From NCBI RefSeq assembly GCF_900104175.1, contig NZ_FNIX01000003.1, positions 62,001 through 126,000 of the forward strand: DNA of 64,000 bases. Direction: 5' to 3'. The notes under the pieces were generated by a model, which was not told where the DNA came from, did not search any database, and saw only the letters and a program-made list of their open reading frames with translations. The DNA is from Lentzea jiangxiensis. GTDB lineage: Bacteria; Actinomycetota; Actinomycetes; Mycobacteriales; Pseudonocardiaceae. A program made the position numbers and the translations under genes. Positions 17,804 through 27,434 of this stretch are shown here, piece after piece (the first letter of the stretch is position 1; each line of letters begins with the position of its first letter).

Positions 17804-18313
17804 TCAGGCCGACAGGCCGGAGTGCTCCAGCGCGTGGAAGGTGCCGTTGAGGAACAGCAACGCGTTGCGGCCTGCCGGACCGTCGGTCGCGAGGAGCCTC
17901 CCGAGGAAGATCGTGTGGTCGCCGCCGTCGTAGGTGCGCCACAACGTGCATTCGAACCGGGCGAGCGCGCCGCCGATGAGCGGCGCGTCGATCCTGGTGC
18001 CCGGCACCCAGTCCACCGCGTCGAACTGCGCGTGGCCCGCCGGCCGCCACCTGCTGGCGAAGTGCCGTGCGACGTCCTCCTGGTCCGCGGCGAGCACGGA
18101 CACCCCGAACGCCCCTGTCTTCGTGAGGTGCCCGTGCATCGAGGCATCACGACCGACGCACACGAGCACCAGCGGCGGGTCGAGGGACACCGACGTGAAG
18201 GAGTTCGCCGTCATGCCGTGCGGCGCGGAACCCCCGACGGTGACCACGGTGACGCCCGTCGCGAACGTGCCGAAGACTCGTCGCAACGTCTTCGGGTCTT
18301 CGAACTCGTCCAT
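17804..18313 (-). CDS. Flavin reductase-like FMN-binding protein (enediyne E6-like)
   Basis: The protein has 169 residues. LRRVFGTFATGVTVVTV, GMTANSFTSVSLDPPLVLVC and HTIFLGRLL are the standard motifs of the HpaC/flavin reductase family, which supplies reduced FAD or FMN to a monooxygenase. The ATG at 18313 has GGGGAGA upstream; an ATG at 18331 right after the thioesterase stop is less well placed. It is the last gene of the PKS train. In C-1027, SgcE6 serves as the flavin reductase for a two-component monooxygenase. No flavin-dependent monooxygenase partner is visible in this window. Confidence 0.92.
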   Translation of the reverse strand: MDEFEDPKTLRRVFGTFATGVTVVTVGGSAPHGMTANSFTSVSLDPPLVLVCVGRDASMHGHLTKTGAFGVSVLAADQEDVARHFASRWRPAGHAQFDAVDWVPGTRIDAPLIGGALARFECTLWRTYDGGDHTIFLGRLLATDGPAGRNALLFLNGTFHALEHSGLSA

Positions 18314-18333
18314 GCAGGTCTCCCCCGTCATGA

Positions 18334-18771
18334 TCAGGCCGCCGCCGGGGCGTACCGCTCGAGCGCCAGGCGCAGCGAGTCGGGCACCCGCGCCGGCCTG
18401 GTCCCGTTGTTCGGGCCGCGCATGCACGCGACCCGCTGGGCGCCCCGCGCCACGAGCTTCTCCGACCCGTCCGGCCCGACCAGCACGTAGTCGAAGCCGA
18501 ACTCGACCTGGGTCTGCGCCAGCTCGACCAGGGTCATCCTGACCGCCAGCTCGTCGAACGCGGTGAGCTCGGCGTAGAACTCGCAGTCGACCTTCAGCGT
18601 GAAGAGCTTCAGGTCGTCCTGGAGCTCGGTCAGCACGTCGGGGGCGTGCCGCACCAGGAACATCTCCCGGCACCGGCCCTGCCAGCGCAGGTAGTTCACG
18701 TAGTACACGTTGCCGACGAGGTTGGTCTCCTCGAAGCCGACCGTGTGCCTGATCTCGAAGTACGACTCCAC
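18334..18771 (-). CDS. tebC: Enediyne hot-dog thioesterase (E10/TebC)
   Basis: The protein has 145 residues from a GTG at 18771, one base after the PksE stop. It is a single hot-dog domain with the enediyne thioesterase pattern FEETNLVGNVYYVNYLRWQG and the catalytic-loop region FYAELTAFDEL. It lacks the aspartate of 4-hydroxybenzoyl-CoA thioesterases at the NVYYVNY position, as other E10 proteins do. E10 hydrolyses the linear polyene from the PksE acyl carrier domain. It belongs to the minimal enediyne cassette of unbL, unbV, unbU, pksE and tebC, all present here in the canonical order. Confidence 0.96.
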   Translation of the reverse strand: MESYFEIRHTVGFEETNLVGNVYYVNYLRWQGRCREMFLVRHAPDVLTELQDDLKLFTLKVDCEFYAELTAFDELAVRMTLVELAQTQVEFGFDYVLVGPDGSEKLVARGAQRVACMRGPNNGTRPARVPDSLRLALERYAPAAA

Positions 18772-18772
18772 G

Positions 18773-21700
18773 TCAGCTCCCCTCCACCAGCAGCACGGCG
18801 GCGACCACGGGATCCGCGACCCCGCGCAGCGCCGTCACCAGCGTCGCGATCCTCAGCCCGGGTGCGGTGAACACCACCCAGCCCTCCGGCCCGCCCGGTT
18901 CCGGCGTGAGCGGGGTGTCGAGCGGGAGACCCGCCTTCTGCAGGCACTCGACGGCGGACCACACGCGGGTCGCGGCCACCGCGAACGGCTCACCGGCCCC
19001 GGCCAGCAGCGCCGCGGTGCGGTGCCGCCGGCCCAGCAGCCCCTGCCACACCTGGTCCTCCTGCTCACGCACCTCCTGCAGGTCGCAGGCCGTCACGCGG
19101 TCCGCGGCCACGCAGAGGGTGACCCCGGCGGCGTGGGACGCCGACACGACCACCCCGGCGTCGACCTCGGGCCGGCCGTCGGCCCGGTACCGGACCTCGG
19201 TCTCGCGTCCCAGCAGCCGGCTCACCCCGAGCGCCGTGCTCCTGCGCCGGGTCGCCCGGTCGGCGCCCGCCTCGCGGTCGGGTTCGACGACCACCGCGAC
19301 CCGGTGGCCCAGCAGGCCCTCGACCTCCCGTTCCAGGTGCGACCCCAGCAGCGGGGCCACCCACGGGCCGGCGGACCCCTTGCGCCGCACGGCACGCAGG
19401 TGCAGGCCCTCCCACCTCTCGACGACCTCGTCGCCGTCGAACACCGCGATGTCGTAGACGTAGGTGTCGCCGTCGCGGTGGCGTTCGGTGGCGCGCATCC
19501 GCACTTCGCCCGCGCCGGTGGTCGAGCCCGCGGGGTACAGGCGGTCGATCCGTTCCGGCAGCAGCGTCCCGTCCGGGACGCAGACCTGGTTGCCGTGCAT
19601 CAACGCGTCCCGCATGCCGGGGTCGGCGAGCAGCAGCTCGGCGGGCAGGTAACCGGCGAACCCGTCCGGGTGCGCGCTCAGGGCCACGTCGGCGCTGACG
19701 TCGCGGGCACGGGCCTCGTGGAAGCGCCGCAACCGCTGGAACCTCGGACCCTGGAACATGGTGTCGCCGTAGAGCTGCGCCGCCGGGTCGAGCGCGATCG
19801 GGGGCAGACCGGTGTGCACGACCGGATCTTCCTGGGGAACCGCCTTCCCGTACGAGAGCCGGGCCACGAAGTGGTCTGCCTCGAACGCGGTCTCGGAGCT
19901 GCGGATCGCCACGTCCACCACGTCGTCGGCGGTGACCACCGCGGCGATCCGGATTGTCGTCGTGCCGCGAGGTGGCACCACGATCGGCCGGAGGAACCGG
20001 ATCCCGGACAACACGGGGGTGGACTCACGTCCCGTGAGCGCCGCGGCGACCTGGGTCATCGCCTCCATGCCGTAGACGGCGGGGAACAGCAGGTTGCCGT
20101 CGAGCAGGTGGTCGGCGAGGTACAGGTCGGTGCCCGCGTTCAGCTCCACCTCGGTGACGAGCTCGACGCCGTGGTACCGGACCAGCGGCTTGTCCACGAA
20201 CCTCAGCAGGGGCAACGGCGGCAGGTCGTGACGCACGGTGTCGACGCCCTCGGTGCGACCGCTGACCACGACGACGTCCGGCGTCTGCGGATCGACGAGC
20301 AGCCGGCGCAGGATCCGCACGCCCTCGTCGGGCGGGATGGGGGTGACGCCGTCCCGCGAGAGCGACTCGACCACGGCGAGCCGCTCGCCCATGCCGACAC
20401 CGGACCACACCGACCACTCGAGGCACAGGGCACGGCAGGACGGGTGGGTGTCGGCGAACTCGCGGGTGAGCGCGGCCAGCCAGTCGTTGGCGGTGCCGTA
20501 GTGCGCCTCGCCGCGCAGCCCGGAGCGGCCGATGATGCTGCCGAAGGTCACCAGCAGCCGCAACGACCCCGCGTCGACGGCACCGAGCACCGCGCGCAGC
20601 CCGTCGAGCTTGGGCGCCATCGTCGACCGCAGCCGTTCCGCGTCCACCGCGGACAGCGCGACCGGCTCGTTGCGCCCGGCTCCGTGCAGCACGGCGGTGA
20701 CGGGGCCGAGCACGGCCTCCAGCTGACCGACGGCGGCCCGCAGCCGTTCGGCGTCGGTGACGTCGGCCACCGCGTACGCGACCTCGATGCCCCTCGCCCT
20801 CATGCGGTCGAGGTTCGCGGCCAGTTCGGCGTCCGCGGAGATCTCGGACCTGCCGAGGACCGCCAGCCGCGCTCCCCACTCCTGGGCGAGCGAGATCGCG
20901 CACTCGGCGGTGATCCCCTTGCCGCCGCCCGTGACCAGCAGCACGTCGGTGTCGGTCAGCGGCCGGATCTCGGCGGCCGGAGCCACCGGCAGTGCCCGCA
21001 TCGTCGGCACCGTGCGCGTCATCTCGCGGTCGTACCGCACTTCGCTGAACGCCGTCGTCGACAGCACCTCCGGCAGCACGACGTCGCACCCCGACCCGGC
21101 GGGCAGGTGCACGATCGTCACCCGCACGCCGGGTGCCTCCAGCCGTAGGGTCTTCGCCATGGCGGCCGCACCCGTGTCGTGCTGCACGAGCACGAACCGG
21201 CCGTCGTTGCGCGCCGCCGCGGACTTCGCGCCGCGCAACGCCAGCTCCAGGTGCCGTTCCTCGCACACCTCGGGCAGGCACACGAGGACGCCGTCCCCGG
21301 TCCCCCCTCGTTCGAGGTCGCGCCGCAACCGTTCGGCGAACGGGTGGCCGTCCTCGGCGTAGAGCTGCCACTGGCCGTCGTCCTCGGCCACCGCCACCGG
21401 TCGCAGCGGAACCGGCTCGTCGGCCACGACGAACGCCCGCGCCCACGGTCCGGCACCGGTGACGACCGCCCCCGCGGTGTCGGTCTCCCTGGCGGTGGCG
21501 CTCAGGTCGTCGAGGGCATCGGCCAGTTCCCGCACGGTGGCGGTGGCGAAGTTCGTCGGCGCGTGGGCGGGCGGTACCCCGAGCCGCTGGGCGGCCTCGT
21601 TGACGAGCTGGCCCACGGTGATCGAACTGAGGTGCAGGTCGTCGAGCAGCCTGCTTTCGGGGGCGACGGCCTCGCTCGGCAGTTCGGCGCGCGCGGCCGC

Positions 21701-24505
21701 CATCTCCCGCAGCACGTCCACGGTGGACGTCGCGGTGCCGACGACGGTCATGCCCGCCACGGCCGTCACGACCAGGTTGGCCGCACCGACCGACGACTCC
21801 GGCGCCTGCTCGCAGGGACTCGCGAAGAACGAGAAGTCCTGGCCGATCCGCAACGGCCGCACCAGCCTGTCCGCGAACAGCGGCCGCAGGTCCAGCGCGG
21901 CTCCGGTGACGTGCGCGGCCCCGACGACGCCGAGCAGCGACACCAGCGACTCGTCGTCGGTGTCCAGCGCGACGACGGGCACCTGCGCCACGTCGGCCGC
22001 GAGCGCCGTCAGCACCCGGCCGGGACCGACCTCGACGAGCAGGTCCGCGTCCTTCGCCGCGACCCCGACCGCCTGCGAGAACAGCACGGGATCGGTGATC
22101 TGAGCGCGCAGCAGGCCGGGGACGTCCACATCGGACGGCAGGGCCTCCCCCGTCACGGTCGACACGACGTGCCCGCTGACCGCGCCGAACTTCTCGGCAC
22201 CCAGTTTCGCGTGCAGCGCGTCGGCTGCCGGAGCCACGAGTGGCGAGTGGAACGCGTGCGAGACCCGCAACGCCGTGGCCTGCACACCCTCCCCGGCCGC
22301 CGCCTCGACCGCCGCCGCCACCGCGGCCTCGCTGCCCGCGACGACTGTCTGCTTCGGACCGTTGAACGCGGCGATCACCACCGGCAGGTCGCGGACGAGC
22401 TCGCTCACGAGCTCCGCTGACGCGCCAAGGCTCGCCATCGTGCCCGAGGCGCTGTGCTCGGTCATGGTCGCGCCACGCACGGACGCCACGCGCAGCAGGG
22501 TCTGTTCGTCGATCGCTCCGGCCCAGTGCAGCGCGGTGATCTCGCCGAGGCTGTGGCCCACCGCGACGTCCGCCGTGACGCCGAGGCCCGCGAGCACCCG
22601 CAGCCCCGCGAGCGACCCGGTGACGATCCGGGGCTGGGCGACCGACGTGGCGACCATGTCCCCCGACGCCGGCAGCGCCGCCCGTTCGTAGACCTCCCGC
22701 GCGGCCGCGAAGCGCCTGCGCATCGCGCCGCCGCTCGTTCCCCGGCCGGAGCCCTGGCCGGGGAACAGGAACCCGACCGTCGCCGGTTCCGCGACGTGAC
22801 CGAGGAAGCCGCGGCCGTCCGGCGCGAACCACGTCGCCGCACCGGAGTTCGCCGCCTCCAGCACGCGGGTGAGCCCCTGCACGGCATCCTCGGGCGACCG
22901 CGCGACCACGGCCGCCCGGTACGGCCGGTCCGACAGCCGGCCGTGCAGCACCGCCGCCAGGTCACCGAGCTGCGCGTAGGACACCCGTGCCGTGAACTCG
23001 GCCAGCTCGCCCAGCGTCGCCCGCAGCGCCTCCGCCGAGTCGGCGTCGACCAGCAGCACCTCGGCGTCCTGCGCGGCGCGGGACATCTCCAGCGCCCGCG
23101 CGTCGGGGGCGCGCAGCGGCACGGACGACTCGAGCACGACGTGGGTGTTGATCCCGCCGAAGCCCATCGCCGTGACGCCGGCCCGCAGCGGGGCGTCCGC
23201 GGGCCACGGCTCGGCGGTGCGCAGGACGCGCAGGTTCGCCCGGTCCTCCGCCAGCACGGGATGCGGATCGACGCAGCCGATCGTCGGCGGCAGCGTCTGG
23301 TGGTGCAACGCCAGCGCGGCCTTGATCAGACCGGCCACGCCCGCCGCCGCCTTGGTGTGCCCGATCATGCCCTTGATGGTGCTGATCGCGGCCGGGGAGG
23401 CCGCCGGGTTCGCTGCCGCGCGTGCCTGGGACAACGCCCGCAGCTCGGTCGCGTCGCCGACCTCGGTGCCGGTGCCGTGGCCCTCGAACATCGGCACGGT
23501 GTCGACGCCGAACCCGGCCCGTTCGTAGGCGCGGTCGAGCGCGAGCCGGTAGCCGCTGACCTCGGGGCGGGTCATGCCGCCCCAGCCGTCGGACGACACG
23601 CCCCACCCGGCTACCGTCGCGTAGACGCGCTGGTGCGGCTGCACGTCCTGCTCGCGCATCAGCACGACCATGCCGCAGCCCTCACCCGGCCAGAAACCGT
23701 TGGAGCCGCGGTCGTAGACCCGCATCTCCGACCGGGCGAGCGCCCCGGTCTTGGCGAAACCGACGATCTCGAACGGGTCGATCGACAGGTCCACCCCGCC
23801 CGCGACGGCGACGTCGAGGTCGCCGTCGACGAGCCGGCCCGCCGCCGTCGCCACGGACAGCAGCGACGAGGAACAGGCTCCGTCGACGGTGTAGCCGCCG
23901 CCGTTGAGGCCGAAGTAGTTGCAGACCCGGCCGGCGATCGTGTTCGCGAGACCACCGGCGAGGCTGTCCTCGTCGACGGCGGGGAACGGGTTCTTGTAGG
24001 TGGCCTCCAGATCCGCGAGGAAGCCGGCGAGCTCCTCGTCGTCCCAGCCCCTGGCCTTCAGCGAGGCGGCGACCGTGCGGCGCACGTACGGCCACCGCAG
24101 CCTCATCAGGTTGGCCCTGGCGAACTCGCCGGTCAGGGTGTTGCCGATCACGACACCGGTGCGTTCGCGGGGCAGGCCTTCGCCACCGGCGAACCCCGCG
24201 TCGGCGAGCGCCCTGCCCGCCGTGTCGAGCGCGAGCCAGTGCGTCAGGTCGGTGGAGCGGTAGGTGCTGCCCGCGATGCGGTGTGCCACCCGGTCGAACT
24301 CGTAGCCCTCGATGACGGCGGCGGTGCGGGCGTAGAAGCGGTCGGGCGTCGCGGGGTCCGGGTCCCAGTAGTCCTCGAGGCGCATCCGCTCGTCCGGGAG
24401 CCGCCGGAAGGCCCTGCGGCCGGCGAGAGCGTTCTCCCACAGCTCCCGCGCCGACGTCGCGTCCGGATAGCGGCAGGCCACACCGACGATCGCGATCTTC
24501 GTCAT
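18773..24505 (-). CDS. pksE: Iterative type I enediyne polyketide synthase PksE
   Basis: The protein has 1,910 residues, the normal size for the family. The ketosynthase (about 1-455) has Cys211 in VDGACSSS and His343 and His383. The acyltransferase (about 575-870) has Ser652 in GHSLGE. The acyl carrier domain lies around 920-1000 in the enediyne form DDLHLSSITVGQ, with the likely pantetheine serine at 961. The ketoreductase (about 1185-1375) has Ser1323 and Tyr1336. The dehydratase has His1466 in LADHLLDG, and a C-terminal phosphopantetheinyl transferase domain (about 1700-1910) has VWSAVECLQKAG. This KS-AT-ACP-KR-DH-PPTase order is unique to enediyne synthases, which build a C15-C16 polyene from malonyl-CoA. 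The ATG overlaps the unbU stop by 4 bp. Confidence 0.98.
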   Translation of the reverse strand: MTKIAIVGVACRYPDATSARELWENALAGRRAFRRLPDERMRLEDYWDPDPATPDRFYARTAAVIEGYEFDRVAHRIAGSTYRSTDLTHWLALDTAGRALADAGFAGGEGLPRERTGVVIGNTLTGEFARANLMRLRWPYVRRTVAASLKARGWDDEELAGFLADLEATYKNPFPAVDEDSLAGGLANTIAGRVCNYFGLNGGGYTVDGACSSSLLSVATAAGRLVDGDLDVAVAGGVDLSIDPFEIVGFAKTGALARSEMRVYDRGSNGFWPGEGCGMVVLMREQDVQPHQRVYATVAGWGVSSDGWGGMTRPEVSGYRLALDRAYERAGFGVDTVPMFEGHGTGTEVGDATELRALSQARAAANPAASPAAISTIKGMIGHTKAAAGVAGLIKAALALHHQTLPPTIGCVDPHPVLAEDRANLRVLRTAEPWPADAPLRAGVTAMGFGGINTHVVLESSVPLRAPDARALEMSRAAQDAEVLLVDADSAEALRATLGELAEFTARVSYAQLGDLAAVLHGRLSDRPYRAAVVARSPEDAVQGLTRVLEAANSGAATWFAPDGRGFLGHVAEPATVGFLFPGQGSGRGTSGGAMRRRFAAAREVYERAALPASGDMVATSVAQPRIVTGSLAGLRVLAGLGVTADVAVGHSLGEITALHWAGAIDEQTLLRVASVRGATMTEHSASGTMASLGASAELVSELVRDLPVVIAAFNGPKQTVVAGSEAAVAAAVEAAAGEGVQATALRVSHAFHSPLVAPAADALHAKLGAEKFGAVSGHVVSTVTGEALPSDVDVPGLLRAQITDPVLFSQAVGVAAKDADLLVEVGPGRVLTALAADVAQVPVVALDTDDESLVSLLGVVGAAHVTGAALDLRPLFADRLVRPLRIGQDFSFFASPCEQAPESSVGAANLVVTAVAGMTVVGTATSTVDVLREMAAARAELPSEAVAPESRLLDDLHLSSITVGQLVNEAAQRLGVPPAHAPTNFATATVRELADALDDLSATARETDTAGAVVTGAGPWARAFVVADEPVPLRPVAVAEDDGQWQLYAEDGHPFAERLRRDLERGGTGDGVLVCLPEVCEERHLELALRGAKSAAARNDGRFVLVQHDTGAAAMAKTLRLEAPGVRVTIVHLPAGSGCDVVLPEVLSTTAFSEVRYDREMTRTVPTMRALPVAPAAEIRPLTDTDVLLVTGGGKGITAECAISLAQEWGARLAVLGRSEISADAELAANLDRMRARGIEVAYAVADVTDAERLRAAVGQLEAVLGPVTAVLHGAGRNEPVALSAVDAERLRSTMAPKLDGLRAVLGAVDAGSLRLLVTFGSIIGRSGLRGEAHYGTANDWLAALTREFADTHPSCRALCLEWSVWSGVGMGERLAVVESLSRDGVTPIPPDEGVRILRRLLVDPQTPDVVVVSGRTEGVDTVRHDLPPLPLLRFVDKPLVRYHGVELVTEVELNAGTDLYLADHLLDGNLLFPAVYGMEAMTQVAAALTGRESTPVLSGIRFLRPIVVPPRGTTTIRIAAVVTADDVVDVAIRSSETAFEADHFVARLSYGKAVPQEDPVVHTGLPPIALDPAAQLYGDTMFQGPRFQRLRRFHEARARDVSADVALSAHPDGFAGYLPAELLLADPGMRDALMHGNQVCVPDGTLLPERIDRLYPAGSTTGAGEVRMRATERHRDGDTYVYDIAVFDGDEVVERWEGLHLRAVRRKGSAGPWVAPLLGSHLEREVEGLLGHRVAVVVEPDREAGADRATRRRSTALGVSRLLGRETEVRYRADGRPEVDAGVVVSASHAAGVTLCVAADRVTACDLQEVREQEDQVWQGLLGRRHRTAALLAGAGEPFAVAATRVWSAVECLQKAGLPLDTPLTPEPGGPEGWVVFTAPGLRIATLVTALRGVADPVVAAVLLVEGS

Positions 24506-25527
24506 GCCGGTACGACCTCCTTGCCCGTTGTCGAGGGAGGCGAGACGACCTGGCCGTTCTCCGTGGAGCTCTCGACCGCGGCCCCGGCTTCCTTCGCCGC
24601 GAGGGCCTGGCTCGCCTCGAACTGCTCACGCGACCTGTTCACGAAGTGGATGCCCCACAGGAACATGCCGCGGATCAGGCACACCAGCGCCGTCGCGAAG
24701 AACAGGCCGTACGCGATGTGCACACCGGTGAAGAAGCCGTACGCCAGAGCCACGCCGCCACCGAACGCGATCTGCGAGATCGGTTTCGACGGGCTCGTGC
24801 CGGGGTCGGTGATCATGTAGTTCGTGAACAGCACGAACGCGACGCCGGTCATGGTGAGCAGCGCGCCGGGGATCGACGTGCCGAACAGGATCCCCCTGAC
24901 CACCGACTGGACCACGAAGAAGAACAGCCACGACAGGATCAGCCACATGCGGCCGGTGAGCTTCGCGTTCAGCATCGTGCCGGCGGTGACGATGATCGCC
25001 GGGATCAGCCAGTCGAACAGGCCGTGCACGTTCTCGGTGAAGTGGTAGGGCGGCACGATGCTCGCCCAGGGGAAGATCAGCAGGATGACCGCGATGCCGA
25101 AGTTCGACGGGTTCATGTAGTGCCGCAGCCGGCCGCGCACCGGTGCCCGCAGCACCCACTTCGCGCCGACGGCCACGGTGACACCGAAGATCATCACCCA
25201 GACCTGGTCGTTGACGTAGATGAGCATGTTCATCGCGAGGCTGGTGATGTGCGCCGGGTAGAGGAACTCGACCACACCGCGCACGCCGTTGCCGGTGAAC
25301 CTCGGTGGCCGTCCGTCGATCCTGGACCCGACGAGCTCGAGCCCGATCTCGACGGTGTAACCCGTCAGCAGCGCGATGAACGGCCACAGCCACGGTTGCT
25401 CGAACCCGAGCACGGAGTAGCCGATGATGTTGAACACGGTCATCGACATCGCGAAGTTGCGCAGTGCCTTGACGACCTTCGGGTCGTGCCGGGGCACGGT
25501 CGCCGCCACGTCCGTCACGTCCGTCAC
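24502..25527 (-). CDS. unbU: UnbU/E5 enediyne membrane protein (RnfD/NqrB-like)
   Basis: This 341-residue protein starts at GTG 25527, which overlaps the unbV stop as GTGA with a GGAGAGG site before it. It has about eight to nine hydrophobic helices, with FGIAVILLIFPWASI, FTNYMITDPGTSPSKP and GFFTGVHIAYGLFFATA. The TDPGTSP loop resembles the flavin-attachment region of RnfD/NqrB electron-transfer subunits, the family to which UnbU is distantly related. It is the E5 gene of the minimal enediyne cassette. Its role is unproven; a redox or membrane anchoring function for core maturation is inference. Confidence 0.93.
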   Translation of the reverse strand: MTDVTDVAATVPRHDPKVVKALRNFAMSMTVFNIIGYSVLGFEQPWLWPFIALLTGYTVEIGLELVGSRIDGRPPRFTGNGVRGVVEFLYPAHITSLAMNMLIYVNDQVWVMIFGVTVAVGAKWVLRAPVRGRLRHYMNPSNFGIAVILLIFPWASIVPPYHFTENVHGLFDWLIPAIIVTAGTMLNAKLTGRMWLILSWLFFFVVQSVVRGILFGTSIPGALLTMTGVAFVLFTNYMITDPGTSPSKPISQIAFGGGVALAYGFFTGVHIAYGLFFATALVCLIRGMFLWGIHFVNRSREQFEASQALAAKEAGAAVESSTENGQVVSPPSTTGKEVVPA

Positions 25528-27434
25528 CTCTCCTTCGCCTCGGTACCGAGTTCGAGCGTGTGCCTGCCGGGGTCGAGCGTCAGCGTGTCCTCGCGGGTCT
25601 CGCCCGAGCGGTCGCGCCAGTTGATCCGCACCTCGACGGGTCCGTCCGCCTTGCCGAGTCCGATGTGGACCTCGTGGCTGCGCTTGCCGGAGTGGCCGCC
25701 GCCGCCGTCGACGTGGCCGATGAACGTGCGGCCGTCCCTGGTCTTCGCGGTGACCTGGGCGCCGACGGCGGGCGATCCGCCGTCGTGGCACAGCCGCAAC
25801 GTGAGAGCGCTGCCGCGAGACGGGCCGGAGTTGCGGTAGAACACCGGTTCCGCCCATTGCCGGGCCACCGCGAGGTCGAGCTTGCCGTCGCCGTCCGCGT
25901 CACCGGTGGCGATGCCGCGGGTGGGGACGGGGATGGCGAGGCCGAGTTGCTCCGCGATGTCGACGTACCGGTCGCCGTCCTTGACGTAGAAGGCGAGGCG
26001 GTGGTTGCCGCCGACGTCGTCGCCGACCGTCACGCGCGGCCAGGACACGGGGTGGCGCAGCGCGAGGTCGTTGGCGGTGGCCAGTTCCTGCAGCTGGGGC
26101 CACCTGTTGACCTGGCCGCGGACGAAGCCGGTGGCCTGGGCGATCGCGGGTTCGCCGGAGTTGGCGAAGTCGGCGATCTTGACGTCCCAGCCCCAGCCGG
26201 ACCACGCGGTGCCGGCCGGTGCGCTCACGTCCTCCCACGGCGCCTCGCTGTTGGCGAGCTTGGCGCGCAGCACGTCCCGGTCGCCGGACTGGGACATGAA
26301 CTGGAGGTTGCTCTCCTGGATGCCGTACGACGTGGTGATGTTGCTGACGAACATGTCGTACACGCCGTCGCGGTTGAGGTCGCCGAAGTCGACGCCCATG
26401 CCCTTGAACGAGTCCTGGCCGACGACCTTCGACTTCGGGGTGAGCGCGGTGCGGACGCCCTCGACCGGTGCGAGCACGATCCGGCCGGGCGTGGACCTGT
26501 TGTGGAACATGCGGTCCGGGCCGAAGTCGTTGGCGAGGTAGAGCTCCGGCAGCAGGTCCCCGTCCAGGTCTGCGGCGGACGCCGCGAGCTCCCAGCCCTT
26601 GGACGAGTCCAGGCCCTGCACGCCCTCCTGGACCTCGAAGCGGGCTCCGGCCGCCGACGCTCCCGTCCAGCGCAGGAAGTAGTTCTCGCCGCCGTTGTAG
26701 GCGGCCGACATCGAGTCGTTCATCTCGACACCGCCGCTGACCGACGGGTCGAGCACCGGGCCGTGCGGGAAGTAGTTGCCGATGAAGACGTCCGCGTGGC
26801 CGTCACCGTCGAAGTCGGCGACCGCCGCGGCGTTGGTGTTCCACTGGGGACCCGTGTAGCGGCCCGCGGTGGAGTTCGCGCCGGGTACCAGTTCGGTCGC
26901 GGTGTAGGAGGCGGCGGTGAGTCCGCCCTGGCCCTCCTTCGCGATGTGCACGACCGGCGTGCGGCCCCACAGGTACACCAGCAGGTCGACGCGGCCGTCC
27001 TCGTTGAAGTCGCCGGGCACGCAGCCCATGGGCGCCATCACGTCGTTCATCGGCAGCGAGCCGGGCGAGAGCGCGAACGCCTGGTAGCGCTCCTCCTTCG
27101 CGCCGGGTGCCGGGGTGACGACGACCTGGTCGATCCGCGGGTCGACCAGGCACAGGTCGTTGGCGAGGCCGTCGCCGTCGAGGTCGTTCATCGCGATCGC
27201 CGCGCCGACGGAGGAGATCCAGGCGTCGATGTGGGAGTAGTCCTTGTTGACCTTGCGGATGGTCTGCTGGTCGAACCCTCCCGGGAGGGAGATCGACATC
27301 GAGGTGAAGCCGTAACCGCTCGCCACGTCGCGCTTCTCCGCCTGCGACGCGGCGGGCAGCCGGGCCATCAGGAAGGTCACCATCACGAGAACGAGCGCCA
27401 GGATCCCCGGCAGCTGTTTGCGGGCCCAGTTCAC
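25524..27434 (-). CDS. unbV: UnbV/E4 enediyne protein with VCBS/FG-GAP repeats
   Basis: The protein has 636 residues from GTG 27434, overlapping the previous stop (GTGA), with AGGAGG upstream. An N-terminal hydrophobic stretch (about 8-26) would anchor or export it. The body contains repeated calcium-binding blade motifs such as NDLDGDGLANDL, DFNEDGRVDLLVY, DFDGDGHADVFIGN, DLNRDGVYDMFVSN and DADGDGKLDLAVAR, as in a beta-propeller. The C-terminal domain (about 520-630) is the ASPIC/UnbV fold. It is conserved in every enediyne cassette as E4, yet its biochemical role remains unknown. An extracytoplasmic location is likely. Confidence 0.95.
   Translation of the reverse strand: MNWARKQLPGILALVLVMVTFLMARLPAASQAEKRDVASGYGFTSMSISLPGGFDQQTIRKVNKDYSHIDAWISSVGAAIAMNDLDGDGLANDLCLVDPRIDQVVVTPAPGAKEERYQAFALSPGSLPMNDVMAPMGCVPGDFNEDGRVDLLVYLWGRTPVVHIAKEGQGGLTAASYTATELVPGANSTAGRYTGPQWNTNAAAVADFDGDGHADVFIGNYFPHGPVLDPSVSGGVEMNDSMSAAYNGGENYFLRWTGASAAGARFEVQEGVQGLDSSKGWELAASAADLDGDLLPELYLANDFGPDRMFHNRSTPGRIVLAPVEGVRTALTPKSKVVGQDSFKGMGVDFGDLNRDGVYDMFVSNITTSYGIQESNLQFMSQSGDRDVLRAKLANSEAPWEDVSAPAGTAWSGWGWDVKIADFANSGEPAIAQATGFVRGQVNRWPQLQELATANDLALRHPVSWPRVTVGDDVGGNHRLAFYVKDGDRYVDIAEQLGLAIPVPTRGIATGDADGDGKLDLAVARQWAEPVFYRNSGPSRGSALTLRLCHDGGSPAVGAQVTAKTRDGRTFIGHVDGGGGHSGKRSHEVHIGLGKADGPVEVRINWRDRSGETREDTLTLDPGRHTLELGTEAKER

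Noticed and set aside
18710..21148. 812-codon plus-strand frame opposite pksE
   Set aside because: His/Arg/Gly-rich translation without motifs, fully covered by the conserved PksE domains on the other strand.
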